In this document: piece after piece, positions 62,233 through 64,000 of the stretch | Position numbering within the stretch: the first letter of the stretch is position 1 | How the letters are laid out: every line of letters begins with the position of its first letter | Source of the DNA: Enterococcus_G camelliae | Lineage (GTDB): Bacteria > Bacillota > Bacilli > Lactobacillales > Enterococcaceae | Assembly: GCF_042685105.1 (NCBI RefSeq) | Contig: NZ_JBHUMO010000052.1 | Span: forward strand, 3,368-67,367 | Direction: 5' to 3' | Length of the DNA stretch: 64,000 nucleotides | Notes under the pieces: model-generated | Seen by the model: only the letters and a program-made list of their open reading frames with translations | What the model was told of the DNA's origin: nothing | Databases searched by the model: none | Program-made: the position numbers and the translations under genes

Positions 62233-62370
62233 AACAATCCACCCAAAAAATGGTAAGAGGCATCTTACTGCCAGACAAGGGTTAAACCGTTGGTAACACT
62301 GGATTATTGAGTAATTCGCTGTCTATAAAGGTTTTTTGATTTTTTTATGCATTTGATATTGCAATTAAGC

Positions 62371-62383
62371 AATCGTTCTTTTC
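62371..62383 (+). repeat. Right copy of the 13-bp direct repeat
   Basis: AATCGTTCTTTTC, identical to 60944-60956, immediately outside the right terminus of the IS30 element. Confidence 0.65.
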
Positions 62384-62452
62384 AAAAAAAAAACGGTTAA
62401 AAATCGCTAAAATCCTTGATATTAAGGCATTCTTATGATAACGTATTAACAG

Positions 62453-62477
62453 AATATTGATGACAAAGGTCAATATT
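62453..62477. promoter_or_regulatory. Inverted repeat upstream of hup
   Basis: AATATTGA-N9-TCAATATT is a perfect 8-bp inverted repeat about 80 bases before the hup start, a dyad typical of a dimeric regulator. TTGATA at 62416-62421 upstream lacks a good partner -10. No regulator can be named. The rest of 62384-62554 is AT-rich with no gene. Confidence 0.4.
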
Positions 62478-62554
62478 TTTACTATTGCTTGGACCACTCA
62501 AGTAATAGAAAGTAAGTAGAGAACAAGTATTCAATCAGGAGGTGAAAATATTCC

Positions 62555-62830
62555 ATGGCAAACAAAGCAGAATTAATCGAAAAAGTTGCTGCAGCAACAG
62601 ACCTTACTAAAAAGGACGCAACTTTAGCTGTAGACGCAGTTTTCTCATCAATTCAAGAAGCTTTAGCAAACGGAGAAAAAGTTCAATTGATCGGTTTCGG
62701 TAACTTTGAAGTTCGTACACGTGCAGAACGTAAAGGTCGTAACCCACAAACTGGTGAAGAAATCAAGATTCCTGCAAGCAAAGTTCCTGCATTTAAACCA
62801 GGTAAAGCATTAAAAGACGCTGTTAAGTAA
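62555..62830 (+). CDS. hup: DNA-binding protein HU
   Basis: A 91-residue HU. The DNA-binding arm region has the family signature GFGNFEVRTRAERKGRNPQT (near residues 48-67) and the C-terminus FKPGKALKDAVK. It compacts and bends DNA. AGGAGGTG lies upstream. Codon bias indicates high expression. It is flanked by the IS30 element on the left and an ISL3 element on the right. Confidence 0.98.
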   Translation: MANKAELIEKVAAATDLTKKDATLAVDAVFSSIQEALANGEKVQLIGFGNFEVRTRAERKGRNPQTGEEIKIPASKVPAFKPGKALKDAVK

Positions 62831-62858
62831 TCTTTTAATATTTTTTTTGAAGATGAAT

Positions 62859-62896
62859 AACAAAGAGGATAGTCTTGACTATCCTCTTTGTTTTAT
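62859..62896 (+). terminator. Terminator after hup
   Basis: AACAAAGAGGATAGT pairs perfectly with ACTATCCTCTTTGTT across a CTTG loop, followed by TTA. It is 15 base pairs long. Confidence 0.9.
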
Positions 62897-62941
62897 ATTG
62901 GTTCTTTGTCAATTGCTGTTGTTTTGCTCAAATCGTATGTT

Positions 62942-62968
62942 AGGAAATGCTTCGGCATTTCCTTTTTT
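62942..62968 (+). terminator. TTCG-loop hairpin inside the ISL3 end
   Basis: AGGAAATGC-TTCG-GCATTTCCT followed by Ts. It would stop rightward transcription entering the element antisense to the transposase. Confidence 0.75.
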
Positions 62969-62974
62969 GCGTTA

Positions 62975-64000
62975 TTAAATGATTTCACAGATGTTCTGTT
63001 GAATCAGGACACGCATCCGAAGATGACGAAAAGTCCGAAATCCAAAAGCAATTCTTTTGATTACTTTGATGAGGTTATTCTTTCCCTCCAATTTTCCGTT
63101 TGAATAGGGATAGAGATATTTTAAGGAGTTTGTGATGGCTTCTGTGTGCTTTTTCAGATAACAAATTGCCTTTTTAAACCCATCATTCAAGGAATGTGGC
63201 AATGATTCAATGAGATTGAAAAATTCAGTAAAATCTTTTGCATCAAAAGCAGCTAATAACTCTTGATAGACTTCATAGCTTTGTCGTAGTTGGTTATCTA
63301 TAGAGAGTAGGTAATCAAGCACCTCTGACTCCGTCATGTATTTCCCTTGGAAGAGGGGAAATTGCTTAAAAGAGGTGTCGTTTAGTTTCGTATTTTTCTT
63401 TAGGATTGTTCGCCAATATTTTTTCAGCTTTCGGTAATCTTTTTGCGCTTGTGGATCGCTTTTCTTTAGCTGCTTCATTGTCTGAATTCGTTGGGTATTA
63501 AATGCACGCGTCATTTGTTGGATGATGTGGAAGCGATCGATAGAGAGTCGTGCATTTGGAAAGACTTCTTTCGTCACTGCATCGTAAGAGGCGTTCATAT
63601 CCATCACGATGTGTGTCACACGTTTTCTGGCTTTTAAGGGAAATCGTTGGAAGTATGCCCGTAACTTGAATTTGCGCCGATCATCTAAGATATCAAAGAT
63701 TTTTCCAGTATCAGCATCACTAATAATAAAGCACATCGCTCCTTCACAATCACGCGTTCCTTTGAATTCATCAATTAGAAGATGCTTGGGAAGAGAATTG
63801 ATTTTTTTTCGTGGCTCTTCAAAGAAGCTGTCTAAGACGCGCTCAACGGTTTTTGTGGAAACAAAATACCGCTGTGCAATATCCTTCATTGAGATTTTTT
63901 TCTTCAAATCCACAGCAATCGCAAATTTTAAGGCCTGTGAAATGTAACAATTTTCCGCTACATAATAGGTTTTGGCAGAAAACGTATGATGGCACTGAGT
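62975..64000 (-). CDS. ISL3-family transposase, 5' end outside window
   Basis: The frame stays open to the window edge, giving 341 visible residues; the family is about 400-430 long, so the zinc-binding N-terminus is missing. It has a helix-turn-helix (DIAQRYFVSTKTVERVLDSF), then the DDE residues: Asp in IISDADTGKIFD or the preceding DEFKG, Asp in HIVMDMNASYD, and Glu in SNGKLEGKNNLIK, followed by the ISL3-typical KRIAFGFRTFRHLRMRVL. No frame break is seen. A GTG at 63913 is not the true start. Confidence 0.92.
   Translation of the reverse strand, partial: TQCHHTFSAKTYYVAENCYISQALKFAIAVDLKKKISMKDIAQRYFVSTKTVERVLDSFFEEPRKKINSLPKHLLIDEFKGTRDCEGAMCFIISDADTGKIFDILDDRRKFKLRAYFQRFPLKARKRVTHIVMDMNASYDAVTKEVFPNARLSIDRFHIIQQMTRAFNTQRIQTMKQLKKSDPQAQKDYRKLKKYWRTILKKNTKLNDTSFKQFPLFQGKYMTESEVLDYLLSIDNQLRQSYEVYQELLAAFDAKDFTEFFNLIESLPHSLNDGFKKAICYLKKHTEAITNSLKYLYPYSNGKLEGKNNLIKVIKRIAFGFRTFRHLRMRVLIQQNICEII

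Larger units (their letters stand above)
60957..62370 (+). mobile_element. IS30-family insertion sequence, 1414 bp
   Basis: The element contains one transposase gene and has imperfect terminal inverted repeats: the first 30 bases from the left end match the complement of the last 30 at 23 positions, including the run AAATGCATAAA. Both ends abut a 13-bp direct repeat. It lies between der and hup, and neither is disrupted. Length is somewhat above the usual IS30 size because of about 240 non-coding bases after the transposase. Confidence 0.78.
62900..64000 (-). mobile_element. ISL3-family insertion sequence, partial (right edge of window)
   Basis: The element contains a leftward transposase that runs off the window. 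The end nearest hup is placed at about 62900, where GGTTCTTTGTCAATTGCTG begins only four bases after the hup terminator; GG-TCTT-type termini are usual in this family. The other end and the target duplication lie outside. Confidence 0.75.

Noticed and set aside
63609..63947. 112-residue rightward frame opposite the ISL3 transposase
   Set aside because: It is antisense to conserved transposase motifs and lacks a start signal.
1..64000. CRISPR arrays, toxin-antitoxin pairs, restriction-modification or phage genes
   Set aside because: I saw no regular spaced repeats and no recognisable genes of these kinds on either strand.

Overview
The window is chromosomal DNA of a low-GC Gram-positive coccus of the Enterococcus type (order Lactobacillales, family Enterococcaceae). 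The grounds are AT-rich codon use, strong AGGAGG-like ribosome binding sites, the RpoE delta subunit with its long acidic tail, DUF1934, DUF1146, DUF2969 and EpuA-type small proteins, CggR beside the lower-glycolysis genes, the atpBEFHAGDC order, and IS30 and ISL3 elements. The species cannot be decided from the sequence alone. Almost everything is core genome; the accessory DNA is an IS30 insertion, part of an ISL3 element at the right edge, and short relic-like stretches between terminators.

Layout. 1-6.5 kb: a carbohydrate-type ABC importer (ATPase tail, two permeases, lipoprotein) with a metallo-beta-lactamase-fold hydrolase gene embedded in the operon, then a 5'-nucleotidase-like phosphoesterase. 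6.5-9 kb: a 45% GC-looking non-coding patch between two hairpins, an FAD amine oxidoreductase, and a membrane glycosyltransferase. 9-15.6 kb: zapA, cvpA, mutS2, trxA, a Nudix hydrolase and uvrC. 15.6-20.6 kb: mostly leftward genes (glutamine-amidotransferase-like peptidase, glyoxalase, HAD phosphatase, HD-domain dNTPase, lipoyl-relay octanoyltransferase) plus one rightward Nudix gene. 20.7-23.4 kb: DUF1934, rpoE, tRNA-Arg(CCG), rpoN, followed by what looks like the 5' part of a group II intron.

24-33.7 kb: the glycolytic block cggR-gapA-pgk-tpiA-eno with a recognisable CggR operator, then secG, carboxylesterase, rnr and smpB. 34-42.7 kb: the F1Fo ATP synthase operon, then a DUF1146 protein, murA, an EpuA-like protein and yidD. 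42.8-48 kb: the branched-chain amino acid importer livJHMGF with a near-perfect CodY box before its promoter and a CBS-ACT sensor-like gene at its end. 48.1-51 kb: DUF2969, tRNA-Tyr, tRNA-Gln, a 56-residue basic protein, a GntR/UTRA regulator, a YigZ protein, a small DUF7662-like protein and an orphan PTS EIIB. 51.2-60.9 kb: comFA-comFC, hpf, secA, prfB (with its programmed +1 frameshift), ftsEX and der. 60.9-64 kb: the IS30 element, hup, and the truncated ISL3 element.

No CRISPR array, prophage, defence island or secondary-metabolite cluster is visible. The strongest non-routine signals are regulatory or mobile: the IS30 element with an apparent 13-bp target duplication and a hairpin over its transposase start; two non-coding patches just downstream of terminators that share an 8-mer; the CggR operator and the hairpin over the cggR stop codon; the CodY box at liv; and the hydrolase gene inside the sugar importer. 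Start codons were moved from the longest reading frame wherever the ribosome binding site or family length required it.
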